Part shown: positions 12,201-23,400 of the stretch, in pieces
Layout of the letters: the number at the start of each line of letters is the position of its first letter
How positions within the stretch are numbered: position 1 is the stretch's first letter
Assembly: GCF_036711975.1 (NCBI RefSeq)
Contig: NC_091976.1
Span: 31,062,001-31,126,000 of the forward strand
Source of the DNA: Onthophagus taurus
Lineage: Eukaryota > Arthropoda > Insecta > Coleoptera > Scarabaeidae
DNA: 64,000 nucleotides
Direction of reading: 5' to 3'
Program-made: the position numbers and the translations under genes
Notes under the pieces: generated by a model
The model's database searches: none
Seen by the model: only the letters and a program-made list of their open reading frames with translations
What the model was told of the DNA's origin: nothing

Positions 12201-15200
12201 TTTTTAAATGGAACACCCTGTATATTTTTACATATTTGGATTTGTCTGTTTTGAAGGTTTATAAATAACTTTCCTTTTTGCAATTTGATTCGGCCGTTCT
12301 CGAGATATTTGATTTTTTCTAGAAAAATCTGCTCCAGCGGACATTTGTTAAAAAAATCATAGAACACTCAATTTTTGAGATATCAATTTAGGATTCAGAA
12401 CATGCTTAAACAACATGATGGAGTATGTTTTGGTTAATCAATAAGTCATTAAACATTTGTTTTCCATGGCACACTAGGTTAATATCGATATGATATGTGA
12501 GCATTTTTCAAAAAACCCTAATTATTTCTCAAACTATTAATGTTAGACATAGGACATATGGGATATAAAAGATGTAGAATGAACCACCGAAGACGACTAA
12601 GAAATAAAATATGGGGGGTACCATTTAAAAAAATGAAGTTATGGTACTTAAAAATTTTGAAAAGTTAACGTGCCATAGTAAAGTGACCAAACGTTCTAGA
12701 CTGCAGTTCTCGGCACCAAAACATACTCCATCATGTTGCTTAAGCATGTTCTCAATCCTAATTTGATATCCCAAAAATCGAGTGTTCTCTGATTTTTTGA
12801 ACAAATGTCTGCTGGAGCAGATTTTTTTGGAAAAATTCGAATAACTCGAGAACGGTCGAATTAAATTGCAAAAAGTAAAGTTATTTATAAACCTTGAAAA
12901 CAGACAAATCCAAATATGTAAAAATATACAGGGTGTTCCATTTAAAAAAATAAAGTTGGTGGCGACTTCCGGTATAACCGGAAGTGCTAGAAATCTGAAA
13001 ATATTTTAGATGAAGAGAACGTAATTGATAATACTTAAGTCTGCATTCTCAAATTTTTTGTTTGGCCAGAACCCCAGAAACGTCTAATGACCGGTCTCGC
13101 TGAGACACCCTGTATGTCACAGGAAAAGCGTGCATTTTAATTAATGTACAGGTGTCCAAATTTCGATGGGTTTGCAGGGTATCTCAGTTATTATGAAAGA
13201 TAGAAAGTTGCGGCTTTCGCGAACTTGAGCTACTTTTTTGTGAAACTTACAATGGCGCAAACCAAATTTTCATAGCCCTCTTCGTTTTTGATATACAGGG
13301 TGTTTCAAAATTTACGATTTTCAGACACCTCCTGTATCTCGTCTATCCGGAAACGTAAAAACGGGTTCTAATAGATTTTTTCACCTAGAATCCAATGGTG
13401 CACGTAGAATTTTTCTAGTCATCACGGTTTTTGAGTTATAAAGAGTTAAGTATTTTAGAAGTTGAGTATTCAGTATTTGAGTTGAGTTTATAACTCAAAA
13501 ACCGTGATGACTAGAAAAATTCTACGTGCACCATTGGATTCTACGTGAAAAAATCTATAAGAACCCGTTTTTACTTTTTTACTAAGTTTGCGGATAGCTG
13601 AGATACAGGAGGTGTCTGAAAATTGTAAATTTCAAACACTCCCTGTATATCAAAAACGAAGAGGGTAAGTTTCACAAAAAAGTAGCTCAGGTTCGCGAAA
13701 GCCGCAACTTTCTATCTTTCATAATAACTGAGATACCCTGCAAACCCATCGAAATTTGGACACCCTGTACATATTAGCCAGTCAATGAATCAAAAACTAA
13801 GTCGATCAAAACAACATCTGGACCAACGAAGTTAGTCACAACCAATTTGAAAACCAGTTTTAATCAATAATTCTTAGAGATCTCCACCGAACTGTTATCA
13901 CGAGATCTTTCCGTTGAACTCTTCTGGTTGACCTTGAACTCTTCTTTCTTCGACAAAAATTAATAAAGGATAAAAATTAGTAGACCGAACTTTTCCACGG
14001 TTTAAACTAGAAGTTATTAATGAGCAATTTACGCATACCTCAACATGTAATTTTTCAGGTCAATGCTACATAAACCACTGATAATATGCGGCCTATTTGC
14101 CCGGATTGTATACACACACACGAGCAGAAATTGTTAACATGATTATACCCTCGCTGTTATAAACAGAGCAAAACAGCTCTATCGCTAATGGATGGGATGC
14201 TGTGTTGATTTATTCCGTTTCAGATAATTTCAACGTCCACAGGTATCTAGTGCACGCGATGTACATAGGATGTTACAAATCTTCCACTATTTTAAATATT
14301 TCCTTCAACTTGTCCAATAAATATAATTAAAAAGTTATTAATTTCTATCTCATTTTTTTTGCAGCCGTTGGAATGCTCCCCATTAAAGAGTAAGCTTATA
14401 AATACATAATCCATCAAAAAAATAATGATTTTATTAATTTATAGCAAAAAAACCGACCCTTTAAGTTGGCAAATTATTTCCGATAATAACTCATCAACCA
14501 GATCTTCACCTCAATTAACCGAAAAAATACACGACGTAAGAATTAACATCATGGTTGCGCCCAGAACAAAATTAGGATGCGGGTAAAATCTTTAATTAAT
14601 TAATTTAAATCATTTTAACCCCAAAAAAAAATTTTAGAATTTGTAAAGGCCCCGAATGGAAACCAGGAATTTTTATTCAATTCACAAAAGAAGCCGGGAT
14701 TGCTAGAGAGGCCGGATTAAGACCTGGGGATCAAATCCTTTATTGCAATAACGTCGATTTCACCGATATCTCCTTTAATGAAGTAAGCTTTTAAATTTTA
14801 ACACATAAAAATATAATTAATTATTTATCATTATTTTTTAGGCTGTAAATATAATGAAAAATGCCCGACAATTAGACCTCTTAGTAAGAAAATCAGCAGG
14901 ATCTGAACTATTCCCAGGCGAATCTAGCGGTTATAATAGTTCCGCGAGTTCAGTTACGGGGGATCAAAGCCCATCTTGGTCCGAATCGAAAAGACTTTCG
15001 ATTGTAAAGGAAGAAATTAATTTAGATGAGCGCCTCGACAGGTTCAAAAACAATAAAAAATGGGAAAAGATCGAGTGGGACGATGAAATTAGAGAAGAAA
15101 AGAACGCGATTTCAAATTACAATTTCAAACCGACTATCATCAACCTCACAGATAATGGAACAACAATTAAGAATAACGGAGAAGAAGACGATCATGATAA

Positions 15201-18200
15201 CACGTTGAAAAGAAGCAGTGGGAACAAGATCGCTGATATTTGCTTGGTGTCGAGACAACACGAACTCAAAACTGTTGTTGTCGAAGTTCACAGAAGCGAT
15301 GAGAAAGAAAAGATTCCTTTGGTTAAAAGCCCCTCGATATGCAGCTTTAATAGTGTTGCTAGTAAATGTAGTGATGTTTCTAGTAGTTTATCAAGTGCTA
15401 TTTGCGAAGAAATTCAGAGAAGAGCTAGAGTAAGTATTATTAATCAGTTAGTTTTATCCACATTTTCGTCTCAATCCTAAAATCCTCCAGGTGTGATTAT
15501 TTTTTAATAATTCATTTGCTTTAGATGCTCGACCTTATGCCTTATTTTGGACTTGCATACCAAATCTTGCATATGAATATCAATAATATAAGAAATAAAT
15601 TTTGGACCACTCTAGGTTACAAATATTAGTTTTAATTAGCTATGAAAGACTTAAGCCAAGGTCACTTGCGGCCGAGGCGCTACATTGATTCTGTATCGAT
15701 ACAAAAACAAAGCGTTTCCAAAGATTTGTAGCTTATTTAAGCTGAGATCTTCGCTGCATGGACATTAAAACGAAGTATTTCCGAGGTTGTGTAACTTACT
15801 TAAGCCGAGGTCGCTTGCGGTCGAGGCGCTACATCAAGTGTGTATGGGTACAAAAACAAAGCGTTTCCGAGGATTTGTAGGTTATTTAAGCTGAGGTGTT
15901 ACATCAATACTATATTTATGCAGAAACTAAAGTTTTGAACGATTCTTACTGATTTAAGCCGAGGTCGCTTGCGGCCGAGGCGCTAGTTTCTTGCTGTATA
16001 GACACTAAAACGGAGTATTTCCGAGGTTGTATAGCTTATTTAAACTGAGGTTGCTTATCACTATGGTGCTACATCGATATTCTATTGACATAAAAACGGA
16101 ATAGTTATTAAAAATTTCTTATTTACTTAAGCCGAGGTCGCTTGCGGCCGAGGCGCTACATCGAGTCTGGATGGATACAAAAACAAAGCGTTTCCAAGGA
16201 TTTGTAGGTTATTTAAGCTGAGGTATTACATCAACACTATATTTATGCAGAAACTAAAGTTTTGAACGATTCTTACTCACTTAAGCCGAGGTCGCTTGCG
16301 GCCGAGGCGCTGGTTCTTTGCTGTATAAATACCAAAACGGAGTATTTCCGAGGTTCTGTACCTTATTTAAACTAAGGTTGCTTATGACTATGGCGTTACA
16401 TCGATGTTGTATTGACACAAAAACTAAACAGGTTTCACAGATTTCTTACTTCCTCAAGCCGAGGTCGTTTGTGGTCGAGGCGCTACTTTCTTGCTGTATG
16501 GACACTAAAACGGAGTGTTTCCGAGGTTGTATAGCTTATTTAAACTGAGGTTGCTTATCACTATGGTGCTACATCGATATTCTATTGACATAAAAACGGA
16601 ATAGTTATTAAAAATTTTTTACTTACTTAAGCCGAGGTCGCTTGCGGCCGAGGCGCTACATCGAGTCTGTATGGATACAAAAACAAAACGTTTCCGAGGA
16701 TTTGTAGATTATTTAAGCTGAGGTGTTACTTCAATATTATATTTATGCAGAAACTAAAGTTTTGCACGATTCTTACTCACTTAAGCCGAGGTCGCTTGCG
16801 GCCGAGGCGCTGGTTCTTTGCTGTATAAATACCAAAACGGAGTATTTCCGAGGTTGTGTAGCTTATTTAAATTGAGGTTGCTTATGACTATGGTGCTACA
16901 TCGATGTTGTATTGACACAAAAACTAAACAGGTTTCACAGATTTCCTACTTCCTCAAGCCGAGGTGGTTTGTGGCCGAGGCGCTACTTTCTTGCTGTATA
17001 GACACTAAAACGGAGTGTTTCCGAGGTTGTATAGCTTATTTAAACTGAGGTTGCTTATCACTATGGTGCTACATCGATATTCTATTGACATAAAAACGGA
17101 ATAGTTATTAAAAAATTTTTACTTACTTAAGCCGAGGTCGCTTGCGGCCGAGGCGCTACATCGAGTCTGTATGGATACAAAAACAAAACGTTTCCGAGGA
17201 GTTGTAGGTTATTTTAGCTGAGGACACGTATGGCTGTGATGTTACATCAATACTATATTTATGCAGAACCTAAAGTTTTGAACGATTCTTACTCACTTAA
17301 GACGAGGTCGCTTGCGGCCGAGGCGCTGGTTCTTTGCTGTATAAATACCAAAACGGAGTATTTCCGAGGTTGTATAGCTTATTTAAACTGAGGTTGCTTA
17401 TGGTTAAGGTGCTACATCGATCTTATATTGACACAAAAAACTTAACAGATATTAAGAATGTCCTATCTAAATAAGCCGAGGTCGCAGGGTGTCTCGAAAA
17501 TGTGTGTACAATGGAGTACCACAGATTCCTTTTCTCAAAATAGGCCAAAGTTGCTTCTTAACGTAGTGCCAACTACGATGAGGATTTGTATTGCAATGAC
17601 GTAAACAAGGCTTGCAAATATTTAAAAATGCCGTTTTTCTGGCTTATCCACTTACGTAATTAAAATCTTACTTAAATTACTTTGCATGTTACGTTGCCAA
17701 ATGCGGAGTTTTTGCTTGTACGGCTGAAAACTGATTATAATAAACTATTACTCAGTGTTTTTTACTGCCCTCCTTCTATAAACTATGTATTTTGATCAGT
17801 TGGAGAAGAGTTTGGAAAGGCATTCACTTATCTATGGGACTATCCTGTTAATGGGGGATTTTAATACTTGTCTGTTGAGAAATGATACTCGTGGTGAGAA
17901 ACTTCAGTTCGTTACTTCTTCCTTAAACTTATCTATCTTACCCTCTCTGCCTAATCATCATCTTCCTACCTCACATTCTCTTCTTCATCTTATTATTACA
18001 TCCTGTCCAGACGGCATACTTACACATAGTCAGCTACCTGCCTTCCAATTTTCCAATTTGTATGCTAACGACCTCCAGATATATACTACTACAACTGTTA
18101 CTAAATTTCCGGAAGCTATTGTGCGACTTAATAACGATCTATCTAAGGTTTTGAACTGATCTCGGAGATACGGACTTAAGTTGAACTCAGTTAAAACGCA

Positions 18201-20403
18201 AGCTATTGTGTTTGCAACTCGTCAATTACTTGGTAAGATTAATCCATCTACCTGCAGTGATCTGATGCTGGATGGATATGTCATATGGTTTTCTGACACA
18301 GTTAAAAATCTTGGAGTTCTTTTGGATTCTGCACTGCCTTGGAAACCGCAAATTCAACATGTTTGCAGAAAAGTTTATGCTTGCTTCCACTCTTTAAAAA
18401 GACTTCGCTGCTCTCTTCCTCCGGTGGTCCGTCGTAATCTTTGCTACTCACTTATATTTCCTCACTTCGACTATGCGGACGCGTACTTTCAAGAAGTATG
18501 GGCTATTCAAAAATTGTAATAATTTGTAACACTGACTTTTCTAACATTTCTGTGTTTCTGAAATTCTATCGGACACCATAGAAAGATGTTAATTGAACCT
18601 AAGAACTCACTTCTGAAAAATGGTTTAAATTGATTTACGCGTTTTCGAATTATAAAAAATAAAAGAATTTATTTTGCTTACTTTGAAGTCCTCTAGCAGC
18701 GAAACGAAGCAACTTTGGATATAGATAACTTAACTTAACTTGACCTATTTTGAGCCAAGGAATCTGTGGTGTTCCGTTGTACACGCATTTCGGAGACACC
18801 TGTAAATACAAAAACGGAGTTATTCCGAGGATTTGTAATTTTTTGAAGCTGAGGTCGCTTTTCCTAATATAGTTCCAATAAATATTATTAATAAATAACA
18901 ATTTCTTTTTAAGAGAATAAAACCAGTCCCGGAGAAACCTTCAATAGATGACCAACTGCAAATAAAAAAGATCCTTAAAGGTGTTAACTCTGACAAACAA
19001 CAGCAACACTCTCAATTAATGGACGAATTCAAGAAAGCTCATAAGAAGATGTTCAAATCGATTTGCGAGGAGAAACCAGATATTAATGAAGAAACTATTA
19101 CGGTAAGTTTGACGCTTATTGTAGAAAATTAGAATTGAGACAACTTTCACTTAATTCGTCAATAAATCGAAAAATAATGGGTCCTATTTTATTCCGCAAA
19201 TACGTTTTTACTCACTTTCTATCTCTTGCAAAACCAAAATACAATCACATACAATGATATATTATGAGATAGATTGTTTTGGCATTAATGATAATAACAG
19301 TAATTAACTTTATTGCATTCCTAGTTTTTATATAATCATCTATAAACAGGAAATTGTTGTAATCTAACAATAAGTAAAAAATGTAATCGAACTAAATTTT
19401 AGATTTTATCAGTTGGAGTGATTGAGACTAAATTAATGACTTACATCAATTAATTAAGATAAGATTTGAATTATAAAAATTTCCCGCTAAAACTTAACAT
19501 ATTACGGTTGGTTCTAATTTGATTACGCGAAGAATAATGGGCGTGCTGAAGATATTTTCTTATTCTAATTGGCTTAGAGAAAGCATACGTAATGCAATCG
19601 TGTACGGTTTTAGGTGCGGAAAATCACGCTAACGATGCGCAGCAAAGGGAACGACCGATAATTGCGAAACGAGTTTTCGAGGAAAAGCGAATCTATTGCA
19701 AACACAAAAAAAAATAAAACAATCGTTGGAGAATCGCACGGCTCCGGGTCCCGGAGCTATTTAATTAAACGTCTCTCTCTCGCGTTGGGAAACAATTGCA
19801 GCGCGTCACGTCCACCGGTCGGCGCTTGTTATCAGGTTGTTCATTTATTTCGAGACGCACGGTTGCTGCGTTCACTTTAATAATTTTTATTCCTAGTATC
19901 GTGTTTTTTTCTTTGAATCAATTTCGCCATTAATTCACACTAAATCAATTTAATAAATAAATAGTGACGATGCAAAAGAAAAGTACGAAACCTTTAGTGA
20001 CTATTCAAACGTACGAAGTAAGTAAAAATTATGATTATATACATATTAGGAAAACAAACAGTCTCTAATACTTGTTTATTTTCAACCTGTTTATCATAAA
20101 GTTTCAATGCCAAAACGATTTCGTTCTACAGGTAGTAACCGAAAATTTAAAAATTGTTTATTATGTAATAAAAAAAATCGCTACATTAAATAACAATTTC
20201 GTTTGTGCGTAACCGAGAATTTTCTTTACAGAACCGTAACGTTAAAGATTATAGTAATGGTGTTACTGAACAACTTCCGATACAAAATCAATCAGAAACC
20301 GTACAAAAAAAGTCGTTGACATCGTTAGATAAACCATCAAATGGAAATTTTGCACCTCCACCACCTCCTGTAAGTTAATATATATATTATACACAAAATA
20401 TAT

Positions 20404-20434
<31 letters not shown>

Positions 20435-23400
20435 ACAAAATATATATAAATTATATATATATATATACAAAATATATATAAATTATATATATATATATAC
20501 AAAATATATATAAATTATATATATATATATACAAAATATATATAAATTATATATATATATACAAAATATATATAAATTATATATATATATATACAAAATA
20601 TATATAAATTATATATATATATATATATACAAAATATATATAAATTATATATATATATATATACAAAATATATATAAATTATATATATGTATATATACAA
20701 AATATATATAAATTATATATATATACAGGGTGTACTCGGGGCATAAAATTAACCTCATATACTAGAGCAACAATGATGACGATTCGTGAAAAAAAATTAT
20801 TATAAAAGTCTTCAAATGGCCAAGATATGGGCCATCAAAGTTCAGAAATTTTAACACATTTTTCTAAATATTTTCAATACCGTTTATGCTAGAGCGTTGA
20901 AATTTGGTACAGGGTAAATAAATATCAAGCAAAATCATTGAACCGATTTTGACTTTGATCGGGCGGCGGCAACCATGCTATACAGGGAGTCCCTAAAGTT
21001 TGTTTGCTCAGAACTTTTTTGTTCACTCGTAACCCTACATTTATTTTTGTACTCTTTGAAAATTTTGATAACATTGACCGTTTTCGAGTTATACGCGAAA
21101 ATGTTAAGCATTGATTTCAATCGTAACAAACAAAAAAAGGAAACATATTCCGCAAGATCTGAGTTGGCGATGACAATTGAAAAACGAACTGAGCTAATAA
21201 CCATTATTTGCATAAATTTCTAAGTGCAGACTTAGTTAAATCCAGTGTTAGTTTATTTTAGTTGAATAAAAGAATGTAATTTTCAAAACAATAAATTTAA
21301 TTTTCACGGTAACAACAAACAAGAACATAACAAAAATATTAACAAGAACAATAAAATTATAAACAAATAGTAATAAATAAAAAAGAACAAAAAAATACTA
21401 AAGCAGATGTTCAAAAACACTCCCGCCGGCATCAATGCACGTCCCCATAAATAAAAATCTACAGGTGTAAGATCCGGCGATCGGGGGGGGCCAACTTATC
21501 AGCGAATCTACTCCTTGTCCAATCCACCGTCCCGGAAAACGTTCCCTCAGAAATTTTTGGACAGCCTGTGTGCTATGCGCAGGAGCACCATCATGCATAT
21601 ACCACATTGCTTGCCTTGTGTTTAAAGGAACGACATCTAAAAAATCATCTAATTCCTCTAAATGTCGCCTGTATGTATGTCCATCCAGCCTTGATGGCAA
21701 GAAAACGGGTTCAATTATTACATCGCCCACAATGCCAGCCCAAACGTTAAGAGAAAATCTCCATTGTGATTTCCAAGTTTTCTTAAATCTTGGATTTTCG
21801 TCCACCCAACTATGTAAATTTCTCAAATTGATGATTCCATCTTTAGAAAAACTGGATTCATCTGTAAAAAGCACTTTTTCTTAAAACTGATCATCAATTT
21901 GGATTTTGTGCTGCATTATTTGGCAATATTGCAGTCGCAGTGGGTAATCAGCCAGTCGAACTTTCTGAACTTTGTAACAATGAAATGGATAAAGCTGTTG
22001 CTCGTGAAGAACACTCCAAACAGTTGTTTTTGAAGTTAAAAAATGCCTCGCCATATCCAAAGTACTAGCTGTAGTATTTTCTTCTACGTAGTCTAGAATA
22101 TCTTCTTCTAGTTCGGGTGTTCGGACTGATCTTACGTTACCGTTGTTAGTAAATTTCGTCTTAAACGTCCCATTTTCCCTTAAACGGGTTTCAATCCATA
22201 AAAATGTTTTTCAATTTGTTTTTTTTAATTGCCATGGCCAACCTTGACTTTTTCGAAGATTTTTGTTTTTTAATGTTACCATTGAAATCGAAGCTTAATA
22301 TTTTCGCGTATAACGCGAAAACGGTCAATGTTATCAAAATTTTCAAAGAGTGATAAAAGTTTCTAAAATAAATTTTCTATTAAAAAGTACAAAAACAAAT
22401 GTAGGGTTACGTGCGAACAAAAAAGTTCTGAGCAAACAAATTTTAGGTACACCCTGTATAGCATGGTTGCCGCCGCCCGATCAAAGTTAAAATTGGTTCA
22501 ATGATTTTGCTTGATATTTGTTTACCCTGTACCAAATTTCAACGCTCTATCATAAATGGTATTGAAAATATTTAGAAAAATGTGTTAAAATTTCTGAACT
22601 TTGATGGCCCATATCTTGGCCATTTGAAGACTTTTATAATAATTTTTTTTCACGAATCGTTATCTTTTTTACTCTAGTATATGAGGTTAATTTTATGCCT
22701 CGAGTCACCGGAACACCCTGTATATATACAAAATATATATAAATTATATATATATATATACAAAATATATATAAATTATATATATATATATATATACAAA
22801 AAATATATAAATTGTATATATATATATACACAAAATATATATAAATTATATATATATATATATACACAAAATATATATATACAGGGTGTCCCGAAACTCA
22901 ACGTCAAGTGGGCACCGGGTGAGAGGCCAACCCATACCTGTTCTGGTAAAAATGAGAAAAAAATTCCATGTCTCTTAGTTAAGTGGTAATAGACATACTT
23001 TTGAAAATGTTAAAAATCGGTCCCGTACATCATATCTTTAGGTACTACGGTCAGAAATGTTCGCAATTTACTAGTGATTTTTTTAATAATCTATTCCTTG
23101 TGAAACATGCTACTGTAGAAGTCACAAATCAAACAACAAAAGTCGTTAGTTTTGCAAAAAAATATATTAATTTGATTGAGTTAAGGTTGAAAGAATTTAT
23201 GTCTATCAAGTTTGACACACGATTTCTAAAAAAATGAGTAGTACAACACCCTTGGCAAGTAATTTTAAAAGATGGCCTGTTTAGTCAAGTTTCCAAAATG
23301 GTACAACACTTGCTATTTTTCTTGTCATAAAAAATATTGCCTGTTTTTCTGCAAAAAACACGTCATTTAAAAAATTCATACTTTTGTATGTTATTTGTAT

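Larger units (their letters stand above)
15640..18870. repeat. Satellite with 500-bp higher-order repeat
   Basis: Monomers of about 120-130 bp start near 'taagccgaggtcgcttgcgg' and end in 'aaaacggagtatttccgagg'. Distinct monomer types follow one another in a fixed order. The combination 'tgctgtataaataccaaaac' recurs at about 16319, 16819 and 17336, and the intervening text is almost identical, which gives a higher-order unit of about 500 bp. The array is CpG-rich compared with its AT-rich surroundings. A TIR element (17485-18804) interrupts its right end and the array resumes to about 18870. Confidence 0.9.
20724..22722. mobile_element. Palindromic MITE split at its centre
   Basis: Ends 'tacagggtgtactcgg' and 'caccggaacaccctgta' lie in the AT microsatellite. 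The arms (20724-20980 and 22459-22722) are inverted copies meeting at 'gcaaccatgc-TA-gcatggttgc'. A complete mariner sits in that central TA. Without it the MITE is about 520 bp. Confidence 0.9.

Noticed and set aside
6251..15429. Assignment of the PDZ gene as whirlin
   Set aside because: The linker (VGMLPIKE...DPLSWQ) and the second PDZ ([17 protein letters not shown]) follow harmonin, not whirlin.
16318..17048. Two nearly identical 76-codon frames 500 bp apart
   Set aside because: They are the same phase of the higher-order satellite, without start context or domain, so they show the repeat period and not genes.
20263..20700. Tyrosine/isoleucine-rich open frames
   Set aside because: Translations of the (TA)n microsatellite; the real coding exon here is on the plus strand (20232-20369).
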